From: Ignavibacteriaceae bacterium
Lineage (GTDB): Bacteria > Bacteroidota > Ignavibacteria > Ignavibacteriales > Ignavibacteriaceae
DNA: 5,580 nt
NCBI GenBank assembly: GCA_031292465.1
Contig: JARLHB010000352.1
Coordinates: 1 to 5,580 of the forward strand
Reading direction: 5' to 3'
The translations under genes and the position numbers were made by a program. Every line of letters starts with the position of its first letter. Position 1 is the first letter of the stretch. This document shows, one piece after another, positions 1 through 5,289 of this stretch. The notes below the pieces were generated by a model, which saw nothing but the letters and a program-made list of their open reading frames with translations, made no database searches and was not told the origin of the DNA.

Positions 1-992
1 ATGCTGAACTGTGTCTTAAGCCTTATAGACATAGTATCGTCTATAGTAATAAACTTTGTAGAACTGCTGTCGGTATAATAAGGTACTTTTGATGTATTAT
101 CCCAGTGGTAAATCCACTTGCCGTTTGAAATCGTATCCATTAAGTCCGCGTAATTTATCTCCGGTACATTGCTCGTATCAAACGACTGATATAAGCCTTT
201 TGTCTTAAAAAATTCTATGCCGTAAAAGGGCAATCCAAGAAGCAGCTTTGAAGCAGGTACTTTTCTTGTACTTGTCATATAGACCACAGAGCTTGAATCG
301 TCTCCTTCATTATCCTTTGACGATCCATACAATGGCGCATTATGCCCCGTTTGAGAGGACCATGACCCGTGGAAATAATAAGTCATAACTGCAAACCAGT
401 CAACATAAGATACCATTTTCTCGTACTGATAATATTGCCCGTACCACGAACCGGCCGGAACCGCCATAGTAATAAGCCAGGTAGTGTCCGTTTCCTGAAA
501 TTTTTTGCGCATCTGCTGGACTAACAATGTTAAGTTCTTTCCCTGCGCTGCATCCGGGAACTCCCAGTCTATATCAATACCGTCGTAATGATAAGTTGTA
601 AGAAATTTAACCACATTGTCGATAAATTTTGCTCTTAATGTTGTATCTGCCGTAACCGTGTCAAAGGAATTTGTTTCATTATTAAATGATATTAACAACT
701 TTTTATTATTGCGGTGTGAAAGTGTTACGAGATAAGAATTTGGTATTCCGTATGGCATATTTATAGAACCGTCTGAATTCGGCTGAGCGAATGAGTTTAT
801 AATATGCGTAAGATTATTATATTCTATTTTATCTGCAGAATAATCGGTAAACCAGCTTTCATAATACCCTACAACTTTTTTCTGTGCATAAGTGTATTGT
901 GGAAATATTAAGAAACCGATAATAAATATGGAAATGATTTTCAAATCAACATTTATTAAAAATATCCTTAGTCCGAACAATAATTTTTTCAT
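1..992 (-). CDS. Secreted glycoside hydrolase family 18 (chitinase-like), C-terminus cut by window edge
   Basis: This is a GH18 TIM-barrel enzyme, expected to hydrolyse beta-1,4-GlcNAc links (chitin or chitooligosaccharides) outside the cytoplasm. I translated 330 codons from ATG at 992 leftward with no stop. Residues 1-36 form a long signal peptide: a basic start, a hydrophobic core around residues 18-31 and a likely cut after YTYA (36). The barrel opens with VVGYYESW (40-47). The catalytic signature DGIDIDWE (137-144) is intact, with E144 as the expected acid and D142 beside it. MTYYFHGSW (203-211), TGHNAPLYG (215-223) and LLGLPFYG (251-259) follow the family order. Two motifs deviate: the usual SxGG is SFNN (102-105), and the usual MxYD is MTYY (203-206). 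No Shine-Dalgarno sequence precedes the ATG, and a TTG at codon 17 would give a more ordinary signal peptide. The end of the barrel and any secretion or binding domains lie outside the window. Family assignment is strong; substrate is inferred. Confidence 0.93.
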   Translation of the reverse strand, partial: MKKLLFGLRIFLINVDLKIISIFIIGFLIFPQYTYAQKKVVGYYESWFTDYSADKIEYNNLTHIINSFAQPNSDGSINMPYGIPNSYLVTLSHRNNKKLLISFNNETNSFDTVTADTTLRAKFIDNVVKFLTTYHYDGIDIDWEFPDAAQGKNLTLLVQQMRKKFQETDTTWLITMAVPAGSWYGQYYQYEKMVSYVDWFAVMTYYFHGSWSSQTGHNAPLYGSSKDNEGDDSSSVVYMTSTRKVPASKLLLGLPFYGIEFFKTKGLYQSFDTSNVPEINYADLMDTISNGKWIYHWDNTSKVPYYTDSSSTKFITIDDTMSIRLKTQFS

Positions 993-1228
993 AAATAATA
1001 TTTTAGATTAGTGAATAAAATATTTTTGTTACTGCCGCCCTAACTGTAACTACGAAAATAATCCCCGGCATTATTGCATTGGTTTGAACGCTACAAGTTA
1101 CAAAAAGATTCGGGAAAAAGTAAAATGCAAATAAACTTTTAGAATTTATTTTAGGCGGCGTTCTTTTTTAATCCTTGCCGGAAAAGGTTATCTTTACACT
1201 GTTTCCATAATAATATTTAGATTTACAA
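993..1228. other. Divergent intergenic spacer between chitinase and methyltransferase genes
   Basis: This 236-bp AT-rich spacer must hold the promoters for both outward-facing genes. I found no convincing -35/-10 pair in either direction. TTGCCG (1175-1180) and TACACT (1195-1200) look promoter-like but lie only 14 bp apart. A 7-bp inverted repeat, TGTAACT (1045-1051) and AGTTACA (1096-1102), has a 44-bp gap and may be chance. Neither gene start has a Shine-Dalgarno sequence. No ORF or RNA gene was seen. Confidence 0.5.
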
Positions 1229-2380
1229 ATGACAGTTTTCGATTCAAAAGATAAATTTCAAATTACGGCTAAAACTCATCACGGTCTTGAAGATGTTCTA
1301 TCCGAAGAGTTGAAGCAATTAGGCGCAGAAGATATAACTAAAATGACCAGGGCTGTTGGTTTTAAGGGCGATATGCAGCTTCTGTACAAAGCCAATCTTC
1401 ATTTACGCACAGCATTAAGGATATTAGTGCCTATCTATAAGTTCAAAGCTTCTAATGAGACCTGGCTTTACCGCGGCGTGCAGAAAGTTGACTGGTCGAA
1501 ATATCTGACGGAAAAAGATACAATTGCTTTAGATAGCGCGGTTAATTCCCCTATTTTTAAAAATTCGCAGTATGTCTTCTTAAAAGCAAAAGACGCAATA
1601 GTTGATCAATTCAGGAATAAGACAGGCATACGCCCGAATGTAGACCTTGATGATCCTACAGTTAGAATAAATGTTTATATACAAAATGATGAAGTGATAT
1701 TGTCGCTTGACAGCTCCGGCAGCTCGCTTCATAAACGCGGTTACAGGAATGAAGTGAACGAAGCACCCCTGAACGAAGCGCTTGCAGCGGGGTTAATTTT
1801 AATGTCCGGCTGGGACAAACAAAGTAATTTTATAGATCCCATGTGCGGTTCCGGCACCATCTTAATTGAAGCGGCAATGATTGTCCATAATATTGCGCCC
1901 AATTTACACAGGAAAAAATTCGGTTTTATGAACTGGAATAATTTTGACAAACCTTTGTGGGACAGAATATTTAACGAAGCGTCAGAAAGTAAAAGCGATT
2001 TTAATTTGTCTATATCCGGCTCGGACATTTCGCCGGAGGCAGTCCGCATGGCTAAAGGCAACATAAGGGCTGCGGGGCTTCAGGACAAAATTACATTAAC
2101 CCGGAAGGATTTTGTAAAGATTGAGCCTCCTGCCGGTAAATCAACACTCATAATGAATCCACCGTTCGGCGAACGCATGCAGCCGGAAGACTTAAACGAT
2201 TTATACAAAAGCATCGGTGATACGCTAAAACAAAAATTCCCCGGCTCGGAAGCATGGATACTGTCTTCAAATTTAGAAGCTCTTAAATGCATCGGCCTTC
2301 GTACATCAAAGAAAATTATACTTCATGCAGGCCCGCTTGAATTAAGGTTTAACAACTATTCTTTATACGCAGGGCTATAG
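1229..2380 (+). CDS. THUMP-domain class I SAM-dependent rRNA methyltransferase, RlmL-like
   Basis: This is probably a 23S rRNA guanine-N2 methyltransferase, equivalent to the RlmL (N-terminal) half of E. coli RlmKL and to the stand-alone YpsC-type proteins. It acts in the cytoplasm on ribosomal RNA with S-adenosylmethionine. Residues about 8-165 fit the ferredoxin-like plus THUMP region that grips RNA, starting with AKTHHGLEDVLSEEL (14-28). LHKRGYR (167-173) leads into the Rossmann-like catalytic domain. Motif I is DPMCGSGTILIEAAMI (203-218), SGSDISPEAV (263-272) supplies the acidic SAM-ribose strand, and the catalytic motif IV is NPPFGERM (310-317). The length of 383 residues is normal for the single-domain form, and the RlmK half is absent. 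No Shine-Dalgarno sequence is seen at ATG 1229. It is followed by a 124-bp gap before arsR, so co-transcription is possible but not implied. The exact target base is inferred from family only, hence no gene symbol. Confidence 0.93.
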   Translation: MTVFDSKDKFQITAKTHHGLEDVLSEELKQLGAEDITKMTRAVGFKGDMQLLYKANLHLRTALRILVPIYKFKASNETWLYRGVQKVDWSKYLTEKDTIALDSAVNSPIFKNSQYVFLKAKDAIVDQFRNKTGIRPNVDLDDPTVRINVYIQNDEVILSLDSSGSSLHKRGYRNEVNEAPLNEALAAGLILMSGWDKQSNFIDPMCGSGTILIEAAMIVHNIAPNLHRKKFGFMNWNNFDKPLWDRIFNEASESKSDFNLSISGSDISPEAVRMAKGNIRAAGLQDKITLTRKDFVKIEPPAGKSTLIMNPPFGERMQPEDLNDLYKSIGDTLKQKFPGSEAWILSSNLEALKCIGLRTSKKIILHAGPLELRFNNYSLYAGL

Positions 2381-2459
2381 CCTTTTCGTTATATTACTTC
2401 AGCTTTCCATCCGGAAAAGTTATTAAGGTCACATCTGCTTCACATGACGGCTGCGTCAA

Positions 2460-2488
2460 TTGATATGTTTACAATATATCGATACATT
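2460..2488 (+). promoter_or_regulatory. Candidate sigma-70-like promoter of arsR
   Basis: TTGATA (2460-2465) and TACATT (2483-2488) are separated by exactly 17 bp and sit just before arsR. If used, transcription would begin about 10 bases before the ATG at 2505, leaving almost no leader, which agrees with the lack of a Shine-Dalgarno sequence. The -10 box lies inside the proposed operator, so bound repressor would exclude polymerase. The call assumes an E. coli-like consensus, which is uncertain for this lineage. Confidence 0.4.
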
Positions 2489-2505
2489 TCAATAAGTAAA
2501 TATTA
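2473..2505. promoter_or_regulatory. Putative ArsR-family operator, copy 1 (upstream of arsR)
   Basis: The core AATATATCGATACATTT (2473-2489) recurs almost exactly upstream of the next gene, and the match runs 33 bp with 27 identities to 2798-2830. ArsR-family sites commonly read ATATCGAT-N-ATTT with dyad symmetry. Here the left half TATATC (2475-2480) is good and the right half (AATAAG, 2491-2496) is degenerate. Placement over the arsR -10 region fits autorepression. The sequence repeat is seen directly; binding is inferred. Confidence 0.65.
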
Positions 2506-2786
2506 TGTTAAAAGAAAACGAAATTGTAAAGATAGCGCGTGCGTTATCTGATAAAACAAGGGTGCGTATAATAAAGGAAATTGCCTGCAAAGGAAGTATT
2601 TCATGCGGTGAAGCTGAAAGAATTGCAGAGCTTTCACAGCCTACTGTTTCGCATCATTTAAAAATTCTTACTGATGCCGGCATATTAAATGCTGAGAAAA
2701 ACGGCAGACATATAACCGTTACTGTTAACAAACATGTTTTGGAAGAGTTTGCTTCGGCAATTGCAGGAGAAGCCCTGCAGAAATAA
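2505..2786 (+). CDS. ArsR-family winged-helix transcriptional repressor
   Basis: This is a 93-residue dimeric DNA-binding repressor of the ArsR/SmtB type, normal in length for a minimal family member. Helix 1 with ARALSDKTRVRII (11-23) is the classic family opening. The helix-turn-helix is ISCGEAERIAELSQPTVSHHLKIL (32-55), with recognition helix QPTVSHHLKIL, and the wing follows at AGILNAEKNGRHITVTVN (58-75). The arsenic/cadmium-type ELCVCDL site is absent: that segment reads SISCGEAE (31-38). Cys28 and Cys34 are the only cysteines and could act as a thiol sensor. ATG 2505 is the only good start, and there is no Shine-Dalgarno sequence. It sits 101 bp upstream of an Old Yellow Enzyme gene on the same strand, and both genes carry the same putative operator, so autoregulation plus control of the reductase is the likeliest role. 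The ligand or signal is unknown. Confidence 0.92.
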   Translation: MLKENEIVKIARALSDKTRVRIIKEIACKGSISCGEAERIAELSQPTVSHHLKILTDAGILNAEKNGRHITVTVNKHVLEEFASAIAGEALQK

Positions 2787-2797
2787 AAATTTTATCT

Positions 2798-2830
2798 AAT
2801 ATATCGATTCATTTAGATATATAAATACTA
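2798..2830. promoter_or_regulatory. Putative ArsR-family operator, copy 2 (upstream of the ene-reductase)
   Basis: AATATATCGATTCATTT (2798-2814) repeats copy 1 with one mismatch, and the match continues to 2830. This copy is the more symmetrical: TATATC (2800-2805) and GATATA (2816-2821) are perfect inverted half-sites around a 10-bp spacer. ATCTAA (2794-2799) and TTAGAT (2813-2818) form a second overlapping dyad. It lies 57 bp before the ATG at 2888, as expected for repressor control of a separate promoter here. I could not place that promoter's boxes with confidence. Confidence 0.68.
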
Positions 2831-2871
2831 AACGAAAAATCGGATTTATAAAAATTTAAATTACAATATTA

Positions 2872-2880
2872 AAGGAAGGG
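2872..2880 (+). promoter_or_regulatory. Strong Shine-Dalgarno sequence for the ene-reductase gene
   Basis: AAGGAAGGG lies 7 bases before ATG 2888. It is the only strong purine-rich ribosome binding site at any main start in this window and fixes the start codon. It suggests that the reductase is translated efficiently once derepressed. Confidence 0.75.
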
Positions 2881-2887
2881 ATCATTA

Positions 2888-3964
2888 ATGAGCAGTCTAT
2901 TATTTAGTGAATACAATCTTGGAAGTATTAAATTAAAAAATCGTATTGTTATGGCGCCAATGACGAGGAGCAGGGCTATAAACAATATCCCGAACGATAT
3001 CATGGCGGAGTATTACAAACAGCGTTCAGGCGCAGGATTAATTATTACCGAAGGCACTTCCCCATCGCCTAACGGGCTTGGATATGCAAGAATACCCGGA
3101 CTCTTTAATAACGAACAGGCAAAAGGCTGGCACAAAGTTACAGATGCAGTTCACAGCGAAGGCTCTCATATTTTTGTTCAATTAATGCATACCGGTCGGG
3201 TTTCACATCCTTTAAACTTGCCTGACGGCGCAAAAGTTTTAGCTCCTTCAGCAATAGGGCTAAAAGGCGAAACATGGACGGACCAGAAACAACTACAGCA
3301 TTATCCAGTACCACAGGAAATGACATTGGATGAAATTAAAAGCACCATAGAAGAGTATGTACACAGTGCAAAGCTTGCTGTTGAAGCAGGGTTTGACGGC
3401 GTTGAATTGCACGGCGCTAACGGTTACCTTATAGAACAATTTATTAATCCGACTGCAAACCAGCGGTCAGATAATTACGGTGGTTCGCCGGAAAACCGAA
3501 TCCGTTTTGCAGTTGAAGTTGCAAAAAAAGTTGCAGATGCAATCGGACCCGACAGGCTCGGGATAAGAGTATCTCCTTATGGCGCAGCAAATGATATGGC
3601 CGAATATGACGGTATTGAGGAAACTTATGCATTACTTGCCCGCGAGCTTAGCAAACTGAATCTTGCCTACATGCATATTGTTGATCACAGCGCAATGGGC
3701 GCTCCAAAGGTTAATCCGGCTGTAAAAGCTTTAATCCGTGAAAATTTTACGGGCACCATAATTCTTGCCGGCGGGTATGATGTGCAAAGAGCTGAACGTG
3801 ATTTACAGGATAAAAAGGGCGACCTTATAGCAATAGGCAGGCTTTTCATTTCTAATCCTAATCTTGTTGTTAAGCTGCAGAAGAACGAACAGCTTGTAGA
3901 AGCCGACAAAAATACGTTCTATTCGCCTGGTGAAAAAGGATATACCGATTATCCCTTAAATTAG
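2888..3964 (+). CDS. Old Yellow Enzyme family FMN-dependent ene-reductase (NemA/XenB-like)
   Basis: This is a cytoplasmic FMN flavoenzyme that uses NAD(P)H to reduce activated C=C bonds (enones, quinones, maleimides) and often nitro compounds, typically for electrophile detoxification. The 358-residue length is normal for the classical subclass. The FMN-binding start is RIVMAPMTRSRA (19-30), with Thr26 where YqjM-type enzymes have Cys, so this is the classical OYE type. Gln98 and Arg104 lie in VQLMHTGR (97-104). The substrate-binding and proton-donor triad is HGANGY (175-180): His175, Asn178, Tyr180. The FMN-phosphate regions are GIRVSP (225-230), AGGYD (294-298) and AIGRLFISNPNL (315-326). 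The C-terminus YTDYP (352-356) is also typical. A strong Shine-Dalgarno sequence fixes the start, and a terminator follows 24 bp after the stop. The adjacent ArsR gene and shared operator imply inducible expression. The physiological substrate cannot be read from sequence. Confidence 0.95.
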   Translation: MSSLLFSEYNLGSIKLKNRIVMAPMTRSRAINNIPNDIMAEYYKQRSGAGLIITEGTSPSPNGLGYARIPGLFNNEQAKGWHKVTDAVHSEGSHIFVQLMHTGRVSHPLNLPDGAKVLAPSAIGLKGETWTDQKQLQHYPVPQEMTLDEIKSTIEEYVHSAKLAVEAGFDGVELHGANGYLIEQFINPTANQRSDNYGGSPENRIRFAVEVAKKVADAIGPDRLGIRVSPYGAANDMAEYDGIEETYALLARELSKLNLAYMHIVDHSAMGAPKVNPAVKALIRENFTGTIILAGGYDVQRAERDLQDKKGDLIAIGRLFISNPNLVVKLQKNEQLVEADKNTFYSPGEKGYTDYPLN

Positions 3965-3988
3965 ATGAATCAGGATAGATGTATATAT

Positions 3989-4019
3989 AAAAAAGCCTTC
4001 CGTATTGAAGGCTTTTTTT
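3989..4019 (+). terminator. Rho-independent terminator after the ene-reductase gene
   Basis: The stem GCCTTC (3995-4000) pairs perfectly with GAAGGC (4007-4012) across a 6-base loop, CGTATT. It is flanked by six A (3989-3994) and seven T (4013-4019), which lengthen the stem and give the U-tract. It ends the arsR/ene-reductase unit and separates it from the next gene. The A-tract opposite would let it work weakly on the other strand, but no gene there needs it. Confidence 0.93.
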
Positions 4020-4104
4020 ATTTCTGTATTTCTTTATGAAACAGCTCACCGGAATTAATTAAAAGAATTATCATTTTTGCCGGGAAATATTGAAATAGGA
4101 AATT

Positions 4105-4680
4105 ATGAGAAAAACTAACCCGGTTATTTCGTTTGAATCAGCGAAAGAGTTTGAAAGGTGGCTGGAACAAAAACATTTAAAGTATGAAGAAATATGGCTC
4201 CGCATTTTCAAAAAAGATTCCGGCAAAAACTCTGTTACATATCCGGAAGCTTTAGATGAAGCACTCTGTTACGGCTGGATTGACGGTCAAAAGGATAAGT
4301 ATGACGATACATCATGGCTGCAAAAGTTTACACCCCGCCGTCCCGGAAGCAAATGGTCTGAAAGGAATACCCAAAATGCGGAAAGGTTAATTAAGTCCGG
4401 TAAAATGAAGCCATCCGGTATGAAAGAGATAGAGGCTGCAAAATCAGACGGAAGATGGAATACGGCTTACAGCCCGCAAAGTACGGCTGCTGTGCCCGAA
4501 GATTTTTTAATGGAGTTAAAAAAGAATAAGAAGGCTGAAACATTTTTCAACACACTTAACAAAACAAATATTTACTCAATTACATACAGGCTGCAAACTG
4601 CAAAAAAAACGGAAACCCGGCAAAAGCGCATAAAGCTAATTTTGGAAATGCTTTCCAACGGCAAAAAATTTCATCCTTAA
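4105..4680 (+). CDS. YdeI/OmpD-associated (OmdA-like) family protein
   Basis: This 191-residue soluble protein belongs to the widespread YdeI/OmpD-associated family, whose biochemical role is not established. Hallmarks seen are a start ISFESAKEFERWLEQ (8-22), then EEIWLRIFKK (28-37), and the conserved core YPEALDEALCYGWIDGQ (46-62). KFTPRRPGSKWSERN (74-88) follows, and the C-terminal tail RQKRIKLILEMLSNGKKFHP (172-191) is the usual ending. The length is typical. There is no signal peptide or membrane segment, so a cytoplasmic location is expected even though database family text often suggests an envelope role. AGGA (4097-4100) lies 4 bases before ATG 4105, a modest ribosome site. The strong terminator at 3989-4019 lies between it and the ene-reductase, so it should have its own promoter, which I could not identify in the 85-bp gap. 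Family membership is firm; function is unknown. Confidence 0.92.
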   Translation: MRKTNPVISFESAKEFERWLEQKHLKYEEIWLRIFKKDSGKNSVTYPEALDEALCYGWIDGQKDKYDDTSWLQKFTPRRPGSKWSERNTQNAERLIKSGKMKPSGMKEIEAAKSDGRWNTAYSPQSTAAVPEDFLMELKKNKKAETFFNTLNKTNIYSITYRLQTAKKTETRQKRIKLILEMLSNGKKFHP

Positions 4681-4734
4681 ACGGGTATAATAAGTCATCT
4701 GATTTGTGCAGGTACCCCAATTCTCCGGAATAAG

Positions 4735-4779
4735 ATTATCACAATTTAAAACCTATAAATATCTGATTTTTGTGATAAT
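4735..4779. repeat. 10-bp perfect inverted repeat with 25-base loop
   Basis: ATTATCACAA (4735-4744) is the exact reverse complement of TTGTGATAAT (4770-4779). The symmetry stops at both ends of these arms. It lies 55 bp after the stop of the YdeI-family gene. It could be a weak transcript 3' hairpin or a spaced operator. The long loop and lack of a U-tract argue against a standard terminator. Confidence 0.5.
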
Positions 4780-4841
4780 ATTACTACAAACACTTTGCTA
4801 TTCTTTAAGTTATTATTTATTTTTTATTAAATAAAAATAGT

Positions 4842-5180
4842 TTGCGTAAATGTTATAATTTGAGGGGTATGCTTGGAATTATTTTTCAAAATTGTACAAG
4901 GTTATTAATGAAGGGGAAGATATTACCGCGTTATGTAAAAATTCATAAACGGTGTTTTAATATTAATTTTAAAAAACTGTTAACTACTGCTAATACTTAT
5001 CTTTTACGTCTTAAAATAAAAGGACTCCTAAAAAATATCCTCAACACGCCTTACATCTATTCTTCACATTATCAGGATATTTATTTAGGACCGGGAAAAA
5101 GTAAACTATCTGATTTATTAAAAACAATAAGAAGAGGATCTAAAAAAACTATTAAGACTGCAAATTACTGGGTACTTTAA
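4842..5180 (+). CDS. Doubtful small ORF, very basic, no recognised family
   Basis: I do not recognise this product. The frame is open from 4809 to TAA 5178-5180. Possible starts are TTG 4842, ATG 4869 and ATG 4908. GAGGGG (4862-4867) sits only 1 base before ATG 4869, too close for a normal ribosome site. The translation is rich in Lys, Arg, Leu and Ile with hardly any acidic residues before SHYQDIYLGPGKSKL (74-88), and shows no signal peptide or clear domain. Base composition is lower in G+C than the neighbouring genes. Against that, an open run of over 110 codons is unusual in sequence this AT-rich, where stops are frequent. It may be a young or decaying gene, or chance. Confidence 0.25.
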   Translation: MRKCYNLRGMLGIIFQNCTRLLMKGKILPRYVKIHKRCFNINFKKLLTTANTYLLRLKIKGLLKNILNTPYIYSSHYQDIYLGPGKSKLSDLLKTIRRGSKKTIKTANYWVL

Positions 5181-5289
5181 ATAAATGTGAATTTATGCGA
5201 TAATCAAAGTAGAGAACGATGATTAATGCATTAAGGGGATAGATATTTTTATTAGCCGTGCGCGTTGATACATAATTGTAGAGTATATA

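Larger units (their letters stand above)
4681..5289. other. 609-bp AT-rich intergenic region
   Basis: No recognisable gene family is found here on either strand. It contains a 10-bp inverted repeat (4735-4779) and a weak 112-codon plus-strand ORF (4842-5180), both listed separately. G+C is about 30% on lines counted by hand, visibly lower than in the flanking genes. No tRNA, insertion-sequence end, tandem repeat or CRISPR-like unit was seen. It should hold the promoter for the sensor gene at 5290, but no box pair is convincing: TTGATA (5265-5270) is 15 bp from a TATAAT (5286-5291) that overlaps the start codon. Confidence 0.6.

Noticed and set aside
1034..1158. GCCGCC (1034-1039) and GGCGGC (1153-1158) as distant complementary arms in the divergent spacer
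   Set aside because: Six bases over a gap of more than 100 bp is expected by chance and has no supporting structure.
1741..2064. Minus-strand open frame of 107 codons inside the methyltransferase gene
   Set aside because: It lies wholly opposite a well-conserved coding region containing the SAM motif; its translation resembles no family and it has no start signals. It is a shadow frame.
2371..2386. Palindrome GGCTATAGCC over the methyltransferase stop codon, followed by TTTT, as a possible terminator
   Set aside because: Only about 3 strong pairs (5 with a wobble) can form around a 4-base loop, and the T-run is just four. It is too weak to call, though readthrough towards arsR remains undecided.
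2404..2417. Small TTTCC / GGAAA stem-loop in the gap before arsR
   Set aside because: Five AT-leaning base pairs with no U-tract and no link to a known RNA class; likely chance.
2762..2793. Hairpin TGCAGG / CCTGCA at the end of arsR with a nearby TTTT, as a possible terminator
   Set aside because: The stem is real (6 bp, 6-base loop) but lies within the last codons of the gene, and the four T residues begin ten bases after it. It does not fit an intrinsic terminator, so readthrough into the reductase gene cannot be excluded.
3138..3909. Three minus-strand open frames (62, 62 and 74 codons) inside the ene-reductase gene
   Set aside because: All are opposite a gene with complete OYE motifs and show no domain or ribosome site of their own.
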